Under the pieces are notes generated by a model, which was not told the DNA's origin, made no database searches, and saw only the letters and a list, made by a program, of their open reading frames with translations. From positions 1-18,016 of the forward strand of contig CAMBQS010000029.1 of NCBI GenBank assembly GCA_945870015.1: a stretch of 18,016 nucleotides of DNA, in the 5' to 3' direction. A program made the translations under genes and the position numbers. Below, in pieces: positions 8,357-14,346 of the stretch (its first letter is position 1; the number at the start of each line of letters is the position of its first letter). Origin of the DNA: Desulfocicer vacuolatum DSM 3385. GTDB taxonomy: Bacteria; Desulfobacterota; Desulfobacteria; Desulfobacterales; SURF-7.

Positions 8357-8428
8357 AATCGATTATTGACTCTGAGGCAAAATAAACATAATTATTGCGA
8401 TCGTTATTTTATAATACAAATCGTTATT
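8357..8428 (+). promoter_or_regulatory. AT-rich control region of the GGDEF-like/sugar-transferase pair
   Basis: The 153-base gap after the M55 gene holds several signals. AATCGATTAT (8357-8366) recurs exactly at 15416-15425. TTGACT (8366-8371) and CATAAT (8387-8392) form a promoter candidate with a short 15-base spacer. ATCGTTATT occurs twice, at 8400-8408 and 8420-8428, exactly 20 bases apart, flanking a perfect TATAAT at 8410-8415. Two-turn spacing fits binding of a regulator on one DNA face. No ribosome-binding site was obvious before the ATG at 8446. Confidence 0.35.
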
Positions 8429-8445
8429 CAAAATGGTATCATGTA

Positions 8446-8859
8446 ATGAATCGATTTTACAACTTTTTCAGAAAAAACACACTCCATGCGGGGAACATCT
8501 GCCGCTCTGAAGAAGAATTTCATCAAAAGCTGGAAATTGAGTGTAAAAGATCGGCTTATAATGAACAAGCGTTCTCTCTCCTTCTGTTAAAAATGAATTC
8601 AACCCGGTCCGGCCAGGAAAAAACACAAAAACTGATCCGGAAAATACATAATCGAATCCGGGATATTGATATTATCGGCAGATATGATACGGAGAATATC
8701 GGGGTTATCATGCCGTACACATCGGAAAATGGCGCCAGAGGACTTTTACAAAAAATTATGGCATCCATCATGGAACTGAAAAAGGACGTAGCGTACACCA
8801 TATACCAATATTTTCCGGATCAGGACAACCCGGAAAAAATTCAGCGCAAACAATTGTAA
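8446..8859 (+). CDS. Degenerate GGDEF-like domain protein
   Basis: The 137-residue protein has the nucleotide-cyclase fold pattern without the catalytic signature: EEEFHQKLEIECKRSAYNEQAFSLLLLKM resembles the start of GGDEF domains, and DIDIIGRYDTENIGVIMPYTSENGARGLLQKI matches the region around the signature, with YDTEN where GGDEF/GGEEF would stand (residues 80-84). Diguanylate cyclase activity is therefore unlikely; a regulatory or scaffold role is more probable. Small proteins of this kind occur in exopolysaccharide clusters, and here the next gene is a sugar transferase 13 bases downstream. The frame is open from a TTG at 8395, adding 17 residues, but the ATG at 8446 fits better; neither has a clear ribosome-binding site. 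Confidence 0.65.
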   Translation: MNRFYNFFRKNTLHAGNICRSEEEFHQKLEIECKRSAYNEQAFSLLLLKMNSTRSGQEKTQKLIRKIHNRIRDIDIIGRYDTENIGVIMPYTSENGARGLLQKIMASIMELKKDVAYTIYQYFPDQDNPEKIQRKQL

Positions 8860-8872
8860 GGGAAACAACCTG

Positions 8873-9586
8873 ATGCAATCCAATATCATAGATGTTCACC
8901 GACCGGCCTTTGAAATAGCAGACCTGCATCCCTTGTTTGTCCGGAAAATGCCTTTCTGGAAACGTACATTTGACATTGTTTTTGCTTCCATGGGACTCCT
9001 TTTTTTGTCGCCCCTGTTTTTACTCATTTCAATTCTGATCAAGATTGTTTCTCCCGGGCCTGTATTTTTCAAACAGGAAAGGGTTGGATATGGGGGGAAA
9101 AAATTTATCCTATATAAATTTCGAACCATGAAGCACAATTCCGACACATCCATTCATCAAAACTATATGTCCGGTCTGATCAATGCAGCGGAGTGTTTTA
9201 AAGGAACCAATGCCTGTGCGGCCATGAAAAAAATCAAATACGACTCCCGAATAATACCCTTTGGCAATTTTCTAAGATGTACAAGTATTGATGAACTGCC
9301 GCAGCTCATCAATATACTTGCAGGTGAAATGAGTATCATCGGGCCACGTCCCCCCATAACTTATGAGGTGGATCAATATCAAAACTGGTTCCGTGACCGG
9401 TTTGATATTGTTCCGGGGCTCACCGGCCTCTGGCAGGTCAGCGGAAAGAACAACCTGACCTATCATGAGATGATCCGGCTGGACATCCAGTATATACGGA
9501 CTCAATCCCTCTGGCTGGACTTGAAAATTCTGCTGCTGACACCTTTTGTCATTATCGATACTGTAAAAGAAAACTATAAAAGCTGA
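8873..9586 (+). CDS. Exopolysaccharide-type sugar-1-phosphate transferase (monotopic phosphoglycosyltransferase)
   Basis: The 237-residue protein has one membrane-entering hydrophobic segment (about 36-58) preceded by the KRTFDIV motif, then QERVGYGGKKF, KFRTM (82-86), the catalytic Asp140-Glu141 dyad in TSIDELPQLINIL, MSIIGPRPP (153-161) and PGLTGLWQVSGKN (181-193). These are the hallmarks of the bacterial sugar transferase family that transfers a sugar-1-phosphate to undecaprenyl phosphate at the inner membrane, the first committed step of a repeat-unit polysaccharide. The length of about 237 means only the catalytic core is present, without the multi-spanning N-terminus of WbaP-like enzymes. 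AAGGGAAAC lies a short distance before the ATG. It follows the GGDEF-like gene closely and is convergent with hipA. No glycosyltransferases, Wzx or Wzy are in the window, so any polymer machinery is elsewhere. Confidence 0.93.
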   Translation: MQSNIIDVHRPAFEIADLHPLFVRKMPFWKRTFDIVFASMGLLFLSPLFLLISILIKIVSPGPVFFKQERVGYGGKKFILYKFRTMKHNSDTSIHQNYMSGLINAAECFKGTNACAAMKKIKYDSRIIPFGNFLRCTSIDELPQLINILAGEMSIIGPRPPITYEVDQYQNWFRDRFDIVPGLTGLWQVSGKNNLTYHEMIRLDIQYIRTQSLWLDLKILLLTPFVIIDTVKENYKS

Positions 9587-9610
9587 AACATGCCCATCTT
9601 TAAAAACCTC

Positions 9611-9651
9611 TTCCACCGGAATGGACAGCCCGTATCAAAGCTCCGGTGGAA
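9611..9651 (-). terminator. Hairpin at the convergent end of the hipBA and sugar-transferase transcripts
   Basis: TTCCACCGGA (9611-9620) and TCCGGTGGAA (9642-9651) are perfect 10-base inverted arms with a 21-base loop. On the minus strand the stem comes right after the hipA stop and is followed, four bases on, by TTTTT, so it fits a terminator for hipBA. On the plus strand no T tract follows. Confidence 0.5.
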
Positions 9652-9652
9652 A

Positions 9653-10900
9653 TTATAGGAGATGATTTGTAAAGGATTCAGAAAGGGATAATAAGTCTTT
9701 TGGGGGTACATTGCAGTTTTGATAAGTGGTTTCCCAGATGGATAAGAATATTGCTTTCATCTGATCAACTATTTTTTTGCCGTCTTTTTTAGATAACCCA
9801 AAAACAGTACAGGATGATATTGCATTTTCAAGTGTCGCGGCTCTGCTGCCATCCATTCCAATGCCAAGGGTAAGCTGCCTTTTCTCTCCAGATCCCATAT
9901 CCGGTTGAGGGACAATATCATAAGCCGGTGATAATACCCAGCCCTGGTTCTGTTTATATAAAAACCCATGATTTCGCAGGTGATCATCCGTGTTATTGCA
10001 CAAAATATTAAAAACCATCCTCCGAAAAAGCTGCTCAAGATCCTTTTTAACACGATCTTGAGCGCCATATCTTTTTATTTGGACAGCAATTCCCTGATAT
10101 GAACCGCTGGTGATGTCATCTGTTCCAAGCAGTGTGGCCGCTGAAATAAAATGCAATCTTTCAGCCTTATCTTCACGATCAAAACGGAGTATCAACAAAA
10201 CATCCCTTCCTGCAATCGTCAGTGTGCGGGTTTCAGGAACAATGATCCCACATTTACCGGCAAGGCGCATATTGGCATTTTCAATACGACATGTATGCCA
10301 TGCATCATATTGCCGACTGAATTTTACGATCCACTGTTTCCCTTTGTAAAAGGTTGGCGCCTTGGGTTGTGCTCCACCTATTGAGGACCCTCGAATTAAA
10401 AACCTGCGGTGTTTTGGGGATAGATCTGTGAGGCTTTCTATTTTATCAGCAGCTTCTATCATATCTTCCAGAGAAAGGTCGGCGCCATAAACAGGATTGA
10501 TTTTCCATTTTGGTATGATCGGGGCGGGACCAGTTTCAATGCTTTTGCCAAACCCCAGAGCACCCATACGGTCTTCCAAGGGTAATACCGTTAAGTATTC
10601 AAATTCGCATGGAGAATTCGGCTCAGCCGCTCTATCGAGCAAATGCCTGCCCCACCCATCTGGTGAAGCATCTCTTATGCCCCCAAAAATAGGCGAATTT
10701 TTAGAAGAAGTAAACATTCCGTCTGATAGCGGTAATTGCACTGGATCAACTGGTATGGCGTTCTTTCGCTCCAGATATTTGAGACCATACCTGAAGGTTG
10801 AAACAACCTGTCTGCCGTCTTCCTGGATCGTAAGATATCCACAAGGCAGCCATTCACCATCAATATGAATAAACACATATGTTTCATTAGATATTGTCAT
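9653..10900 (-). CDS. hipA: HipA-family serine/threonine kinase toxin
   Basis: The 415-residue protein has the full HipA layout. An N-terminal subdomain contains FGGIRDASPDGWGRHLLDR (72-90). The flexible Gly-rich loop with the autophosphorylated Ser is GSSIGGAQPK (171-180), followed by the ATP-contacting Lys193. The catalytic loop NNTDDHLRN (302-310) provides Asp305, and AYDIVP (326-331) gives the metal-binding Asp328. Relatives phosphorylate translation factors or tRNA synthetases (GltX in E. coli) and cause dormancy; the target here is unknown. It is the second gene of a minus-strand operon, five bases after the stop of the antitoxin gene. All catalytic residues are present, so the toxin appears intact. 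Confidence 0.93.
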   Translation of the reverse strand: MTISNETYVFIHIDGEWLPCGYLTIQEDGRQVVSTFRYGLKYLERKNAIPVDPVQLPLSDGMFTSSKNSPIFGGIRDASPDGWGRHLLDRAAEPNSPCEFEYLTVLPLEDRMGALGFGKSIETGPAPIIPKWKINPVYGADLSLEDMIEAADKIESLTDLSPKHRRFLIRGSSIGGAQPKAPTFYKGKQWIVKFSRQYDAWHTCRIENANMRLAGKCGIIVPETRTLTIAGRDVLLILRFDREDKAERLHFISAATLLGTDDITSGSYQGIAVQIKRYGAQDRVKKDLEQLFRRMVFNILCNNTDDHLRNHGFLYKQNQGWVLSPAYDIVPQPDMGSGEKRQLTLGIGMDGSRAATLENAISSCTVFGLSKKDGKKIVDQMKAIFLSIWETTYQNCNVPPKDLLSLSESFTNHLL

Positions 10901-10905
10901 AACGA

Positions 10906-11259
10906 TTAAAAATTCATATCCACCTGTTTAGATTTCAAGGATTTAACACGCTTTGTTTTTGCATATTTCGAGCGATCAATTGCATTCCCCACATGGTCGG
11001 TATCTGGATCAGCAAGATGATTCAAGTCCTCTTCCAACCCCAATACCATAAGTGCTGATGACAAAACACCGATACTGCAACCTGGATCGCCATCCTCAAG
11101 CCGTTTGAGGGTTTTCCGGGTAACAAACATCCTTTCCGCCATATCCTGCATTGTCAAGCCACGTCGCTTTCGAGCCAGAGATAATTGTTCCCCCAGCATT
11201 TTGAGCCGCTTCCGTAAAGAATTCGGCATCCCTTCGATACCTAAAGATAATCGAGCCAT
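10906..11259 (-). CDS. hipB: HipB-like antitoxin, XRE-family helix-turn-helix
   Basis: The 117-residue protein has an XRE/Cro-type helix-turn-helix at about 22-78 (GEQLSLARKRRGLTMQDMAERMFVTRKTLKRLE), followed by a Lys/Arg-rich tail (RSKYAKTKRVKSLKSKQ). HipB proteins bind DNA as dimers and hold the HipA kinase inactive. AGAGG lies just upstream of the chosen ATG on the minus strand. Its gene precedes hipA as expected. A palindrome overlaps its own -10 region, so autorepression is likely. Confidence 0.88.
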   Translation of the reverse strand: MARLSLGIEGMPNSLRKRLKMLGEQLSLARKRRGLTMQDMAERMFVTRKTLKRLEDGDPGCSIGVLSSALMVLGLEEDLNHLADPDTDHVGNAIDRSKYAKTKRVKSLKSKQVDMNF

Positions 11260-11286
11260 AAATTTACCTCTAAATTAATATAATGA

Positions 11287-11319
11287 GTATTATAATACCC
11301 ATTTGAAAGATATTGTCAA
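11287..11319 (-). promoter_or_regulatory. hipBA promoter with palindromic operator
   Basis: On the minus strand a perfect TTGACA (-35, plus coordinates 11319-11314) is followed after 16 bases by TATTAT (11297-11292); a 19-base spacing gives TATAAT instead. The perfect 12-base palindrome GTATTATAATAC (11287-11298) sits over the -10 element. A bound HipB dimer there would block polymerase, the usual autoregulation of such operons. Confidence 0.6.
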
Positions 11320-11446
11320 GAATTTACAGGTGTCCGGAAAAAAATTAAAAATACTGGATAGCGCTGCTTTTCACTGCGTGTCCGGCTTTTGCCGGAATGG
11401 CAACAACAGGCTTTTGAAACCGGATCTTCCTGTCTTTAAAAAAAAT

Positions 11447-11476
11447 TGTAACATATTCAATCCCTATGCGTTATAA
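11447..11476 (+). promoter_or_regulatory. ECF-type promoter motif at the sigma gene
   Basis: TGTAACA (11447-11453) and CGTTATAA (11469-11476) are separated by 15 bases. The same two blocks with the same spacing occur at 12842-12871. An AAC-containing -35 and a CGT-type -10 are typical of ECF sigma promoters, so autoregulation by the adjacent sigma factor is inferred. The -10 overlaps the first codons of the ATG-started frame (11466). Confidence 0.7.
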
Positions 11477-11966
11477 CCATAACGTGGATACATACAAAAC
11501 TTTTTATTTGAAAAATAAAGATAGACTGTTTGCCTATCTGATGCGACTGACGGGAGACTATCCGCTTTCCAGCGATACCATGCAGGAAAGTTTCACCCGT
11601 CTGCTGTTACGATATGGCCCGAATGAACAAAGTGCGGCATTACTTTTTAAAATAGCCAGAAATGCCGTAATGGACAATGTGCGCAAAACTTCCCGATACC
11701 GATGCGCAGAAGACGAACCACAGGATGACGGTATGGATCCTGAAAAAATGGTGATTGTCCGGGAAACCTACAAAAAAGTGCTGAAAGCTATGCAGCAGTT
11801 GGAAAAAACAGAAAGGGATATCCTGTCACTTGTCGTCAGCAGCAATCTTTCATATCGGGAGATCGCGGACATTGTTGGAATCAGTGAGGCAAATGTAAGG
11901 GTAAAAATCCACCGTGCAAGGATAAACCTTAAAAAATATCTTCCATCAGGAGATGATGATCCATGA
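11466..11966 (+). CDS. ECF RNA polymerase sigma factor
   Basis: The 166-residue frame has a sigma-2 region (about 10-75: FYLKNKDRLFAYLMRLTGDYPLSSDTMQESFTRLL) and a sigma-4 helix-turn-helix (about 112-158: LEKTERDILSLVVSSNLSYREIADIVGISEANVRVKIHRAR). No sigma-3 region or C-terminal extension is seen, so it is an ECF sigma. The ATG at 11466 has no evident ribosome-binding site and overlaps the -10 box of the ECF promoter. If that promoter is used, translation must begin downstream, for example at the GTG at 11484 (codon 7), which would make an almost leaderless message and still spare sigma-2. The next gene starts inside its stop codon (ATGA), indicating translational coupling to the anti-sigma-like gene. 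Regulon probably includes 12901 onward. Confidence 0.92.
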   Translation: MRYNHNVDTYKTFYLKNKDRLFAYLMRLTGDYPLSSDTMQESFTRLLLRYGPNEQSAALLFKIARNAVMDNVRKTSRYRCAEDEPQDDGMDPEKMVIVRETYKKVLKAMQQLEKTERDILSLVVSSNLSYREIADIVGISEANVRVKIHRARINLKKYLPSGDDDP

Positions 11967-12523
11967 ATTCCATGATCAGTCTTTTTATCGACAATGAGTT
12001 GAACCTTGAAGAAAAATGCCTTTTTGTAGAAAAAATCCGGAATGACTCTCCATTTTTTCTGGAAAGCCTGCAACTGTTGCATCAGGAGATTCTGCTTCGC
12101 TCAGATATTGTTGACGCTGTGCCGCAGACGGATATTGCTTTGCCAAAAAACTGGATGCTCTCTGTAAAAAACCTGTTCCGTCCATTCATTCTGATTCCGG
12201 CAGCAATTGCATGCATCATACTGTTTCTGAACCTTCTGCCCCCCGAACCAGCCAAACCAAACCGTAACCGGTTTGTGATCTATCGGCCGGATGTCAGCCA
12301 GGTGGAAATTGTCGGCAGCTTTACCGGCTGGAAGCGCGTCCCGTTACTGAAAATAGGCACCAGCGGTTATTGGGAAGGTGTATTTGAACTCTCAGAGGGA
12401 GAACACCGGTATTCCTATATTTTGGGGGGAGATAAACCCTGTGCAGACCCGACGGTTCTATCCATGGAAAAAGATGATTTCGGAGGAATCAATTCAATCA
12501 TCCATGTGGTGGACAAGGCATGA
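11963..12523 (+). CDS. Membrane anti-sigma-like protein with external CBM48/AMPK-glycogen-binding-like domain
   Basis: The 186-residue protein starts MNSMISLFIDNELNLEEK, the short acidic helical opening seen in many anti-sigma factors (IDNEL...), followed by one transmembrane segment at about 73-92 (FRPFILIPAAIACIILFLNL). Residues about 103-182 form an early-set beta-sandwich of the CBM48/AMPK1_CBM kind (VEIVGSFTGWKRVPL, YWEGVFELSEGEHRYSYIL, DPTVLSMEKDDFGG.N). The topology would put the N-terminus in the cytoplasm to hold the sigma factor and the sandwich in the periplasm. No zinc-binding HxxxCxxC motif is seen. It overlaps the sigma stop by ATGA and is followed by a lipoprotein gene with a paralogous domain, again with an ATGA overlap. 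Anti-sigma function is inferred from position and topology; glycan binding is inferred from fold similarity only. Confidence 0.8.
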   Translation: MNSMISLFIDNELNLEEKCLFVEKIRNDSPFFLESLQLLHQEILLRSDIVDAVPQTDIALPKNWMLSVKNLFRPFILIPAAIACIILFLNLLPPEPAKPNRNRFVIYRPDVSQVEIVGSFTGWKRVPLLKIGTSGYWEGVFELSEGEHRYSYILGGDKPCADPTVLSMEKDDFGGINSIIHVVDKA

Positions 12524-12846
12524 AAAGATACGGATTTGTTTTTATCCTCTTCACCATCCTGATGTCCGGATGCAGCAATCACTTCTACGAAATCAGGAAA
12601 GACAGGCTTTACATTTATTTAAAACATTCGGAAGCCCGCAATGTTCAGCTTCGATGCTCATTGGACGGATACAAGGAACATCCTGCAACCAAAATAGATG
12701 ATGATATGTGGGAGGTCTCTGTGCCGTTCTCATCTGAAATGGCCTATTTCTATATCATTGACGGTGATGTTTTTCTGCCCTCCTGTCCCTTCCGGGAGAA
12801 AGATGATTTCGGCACGGAAAACTGCATTTTTGTTCATGAGATGTAA
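12520..12846 (+). CDS. Lipoprotein with a CBM48-like domain
   Basis: The 108-residue protein has a lipoprotein signal: a hydrophobic run and the lipobox LMSGC with lipidated Cys18. The mature part (about 28-106) aligns with the external domain of the preceding protein: LYIYLKHSEARNVQLRCSLDGYKEHP against FVIYRPDVSQVEIVGSFTGWKRVP, and REKDDFGTENCIFV against MEKDDFGGINSIIHV. The two domains therefore probably arose by duplication. It lacks the aromatic of the GSFTGW turn, so ligand contacts may differ. The gene is the third of the sigma/anti-sigma operon, with ATGA overlap, and its stop overlaps the -35 box of the next promoter. A role as a partner or sensor for the anti-sigma-like protein in the periplasm is inferred. 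Confidence 0.82.
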   Translation: MKRYGFVFILFTILMSGCSNHFYEIRKDRLYIYLKHSEARNVQLRCSLDGYKEHPATKIDDDMWEVSVPFSSEMAYFYIIDGDVFLPSCPFREKDDFGTENCIFVHEM

Positions 12847-12871
12847 CAATTCTCCTGCCGGCACGTTATAA
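12842..12871 (+). promoter_or_regulatory. ECF-type promoter motif before the Gly/Ser-rich protein gene
   Basis: TGTAACA (12842-12848), 15 bases, CGTTATAA (12864-12871): identical in both blocks and spacing to 11447-11476. The -10 starts a tandem GTTATAAA repeat (12865-12880). Transcription would start near 12879, close to the strong GGAGGAAG site at 12888-12895 that serves the ATG at 12901. Confidence 0.75.
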
Positions 12872-12900
12872 AGTTATAAACCACATTGGAGGAAGCAATT

Positions 12901-14052
12901 ATGCAGGAAGTCATAAAAAAAATAATATTGATCGCATTCGGTATTTTTCTTTGCGCTTCTGCGGTGCAGGGAGATGATGCCGGACAGGACAAAGATAGAT
13001 TGAAGGAACAGATTCGTGACATGATCAACACCGGTATACCAGAGGATGATAGTGAAAAAATAAATCAAATGATGATGAATCATCATTTCAGTCATGGAAA
13101 CATGATAAAAGCGCAGCAGATTGTCATGGATACTGTAAAGGAAGGCCTGCCGTTCACGCCGGTGATCAATAAAGCTTATGAAGGAACCGCGAAAAATGCA
13201 CCGGATGAAGCGATTGTGAACGCCATGGAAAAAACCCGCCGGCGATATTCTTATGCATATGAACAGGCAAAGCAGATTACCGATAACCGGCAGCAGGTTC
13301 AAAACCTTGGGCAATCCATCGTCGATGGACTTCAGGCTGGGTTAAACAATGAGGACGCTGACAAAATCATGATTGCTTTGAAGCAACAAACAAGAAAAAC
13401 AGATCGCGTGAATGCGGAAGGCCTTGCCAGAGAAACGTTTCTGGCTGCCAGAACAATGGCTCGGCTGGGTGTAGCGTCCACTTCAATCACGGATATTACA
13501 TGCCAGGCAATCCAGAACAAGTATAATGCTGAAAAAATGCATCAATTGCAAACCCGCTTCAAGGAAGAGGCTATGAATACACCACCATCGGTTATCGCCG
13601 ACCAGTATCTTTATTCTCTTCATGAAGGCTTGATGGATAGGCATCTGGGATCGAGCCAAAACAAAAACAGCTCCGGTAGCGGTTCCGGTGTCAATCAGGG
13701 CCATGGTGAAAACGCTGCCGGAAATTCTAATGGTTCCGGCACTTCAGGTGGATCAGACAGCGCAGGCTCCATCCACTCCGGTAGTTCAGGAAGTTCCGGT
13801 TCAGCCGGTTCAGGCAGTTTCGGAAACTCCGGAGGGTCAAGCGGGGCCGGAAGTACCGGCGGATCAGGCAGCGCAGGTTCAATCAATACAGGAAATTCCG
13901 GTAGCGCCGGAGGGTCAGGCGGTTCCGGTTCAATCAGTTCGGGAAGCTCGGGAAGCTCCGGTGGATCAGGCAATGCAAGTCCAGCCCGCCCTGGAGGTTC
14001 CGGTGGATCAGGAGGATCGAAAGGTCCGGGCAGTTCCAAATCAGGAGGATAG
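12901..14052 (+). CDS. Secreted helical protein with a long Gly/Ser-rich C-terminal tail
   Basis: The 383-residue protein starts MQEVIKKIILIAFGIFLCASAVQG, a Sec signal peptide with likely cleavage near residue 24. Residues about 30-250 are predicted helical and seem to hold two copies of one unit: IRDMINTGIPEDDSEKI with a following IVMDTVKEGLP section, against IVDGLQAGLNNEDADKI with AARTMARLGV. Residues about 257-383 are almost all Gly and Ser with some Ala, Asn and Thr, with no Cys and few charges. A TTG at 12886 would also open the frame, but the ATG at 12901 has the GGAGGAAG ribosome-binding site. The gene has its own ECF promoter motif, so it is a prime target of the sigma factor. No known family was recognised. 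A surface or matrix component is inferred from secretion, tail and neighbours. Confidence 0.85.
   Translation: MQEVIKKIILIAFGIFLCASAVQGDDAGQDKDRLKEQIRDMINTGIPEDDSEKINQMMMNHHFSHGNMIKAQQIVMDTVKEGLPFTPVINKAYEGTAKNAPDEAIVNAMEKTRRRYSYAYEQAKQITDNRQQVQNLGQSIVDGLQAGLNNEDADKIMIALKQQTRKTDRVNAEGLARETFLAARTMARLGVASTSITDITCQAIQNKYNAEKMHQLQTRFKEEAMNTPPSVIADQYLYSLHEGLMDRHLGSSQNKNSSGSGSGVNQGHGENAAGNSNGSGTSGGSDSAGSIHSGSSGSSGSAGSGSFGNSGGSSGAGSTGGSGSAGSINTGNSGSAGGSGGSGSISSGSSGSSGGSGNASPARPGGSGGSGGSKGPGSSKSGG
13669..14049 (+). repeat. Degenerate short-repeat tract coding the Gly/Ser tail
   Basis: Variants of GGTTCCGG, TCAGGCAGC and GGAGGATCA recur irregularly without a fixed period. Glycine and serine codons alternate (GGT, GGA, TCC, TCA, AGT, AGC), so synonymous codons are mixed rather than copied. 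Such tracts can change length by slippage. It gives long open frames in other registers and on the opposite strand that are not genes. Confidence 0.75.
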
Positions 14053-14127
14053 TCCTTTCTCTGATAAAGAATTGCTTTTTCGTTGGTATTCATTTTTTTA
14101 AACAAACAGTTGGAAAGGAGATGCATC

Positions 14128-14268
14128 ATGAAAAAAATAATGGTACTGTTTACGGCGATTTTTCTTTTTACAACCGCATTTGCTTTTGCCGGTGGCGATC
14201 AAAATCAAAACAGGCATGACGGAACAAAAGGCCAGGGTACGACACAACAGAAAAGAATAAACAAATAG
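14128..14268 (+). CDS. 46-residue secreted peptide
   Basis: The short gene encodes a textbook signal peptide (MKKIMVLFTAIFLFTTAFAFA) with cleavage probable after AFA near residue 21, leaving about 25 polar residues rich in Gln, Asn, Gly, Thr and Lys, with no Cys. A strong AAAGGAG (14114-14120) lies 7 bases before the ATG, which decides this start over an upstream in-frame one at 14083. It lies 75 bases after the Gly/Ser-rich gene on the same strand and may share its ECF promoter. No family was recognised. It could be a small matrix, signalling or accessory peptide; the evidence is the signal peptide, the ribosome-binding site and the location. Confidence 0.7.
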   Translation: MKKIMVLFTAIFLFTTAFAFAGGDQNQNRHDGTKGQGTTQQKRINK

Positions 14269-14275
14269 AATAACC

Positions 14276-14307
14276 GGGAAGAGGTGGAGAGAGATCCGCC
14301 TCTTCCC
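14276..14307 (+). terminator. Hairpin between the small peptide gene and the barrel gene
   Basis: GGGAAGAGG (14276-14284) and CCTCTTCCC (14299-14307) are perfect 9-base arms around a 14-base loop, 7 bases after the peptide stop. No T tract follows, so it is either a weak or factor-assisted terminator, or an mRNA-stabilising 3' stem that lowers expression of the barrel gene. Confidence 0.4.
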
Positions 14308-14346
14308 GACACCTCTTTGCAATGCCAAAAACAACTGCGGATTCGA

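Noticed and set aside
9590..9658. 22-codon frame (MPIFKNLFHRN...) three bases after the sugar-transferase stop
   Set aside because: It could be the stump of a further polysaccharide gene cut by arrival of hipBA, but it lacks a ribosome-binding site and overlaps the hairpin and the hipA stop; too short to support.
11381..11396. TCCGGC-TTTT-GCCGGA hairpin before the sigma gene
   Set aside because: The stem is perfect but only 6 bases, with no T tract after it on either strand and no transcript ending there, so it is not called a terminator.
13695..14129. Long minus-strand frame with Pro/Glu/Leu-rich repeats, and a plus-strand frame at 13688-14101
   Set aside because: Both are other-register readings of the Gly/Ser repeat tract; neither has a ribosome-binding site or a plausible protein composition, while the frame from 12901 has a signal peptide and a promoter.
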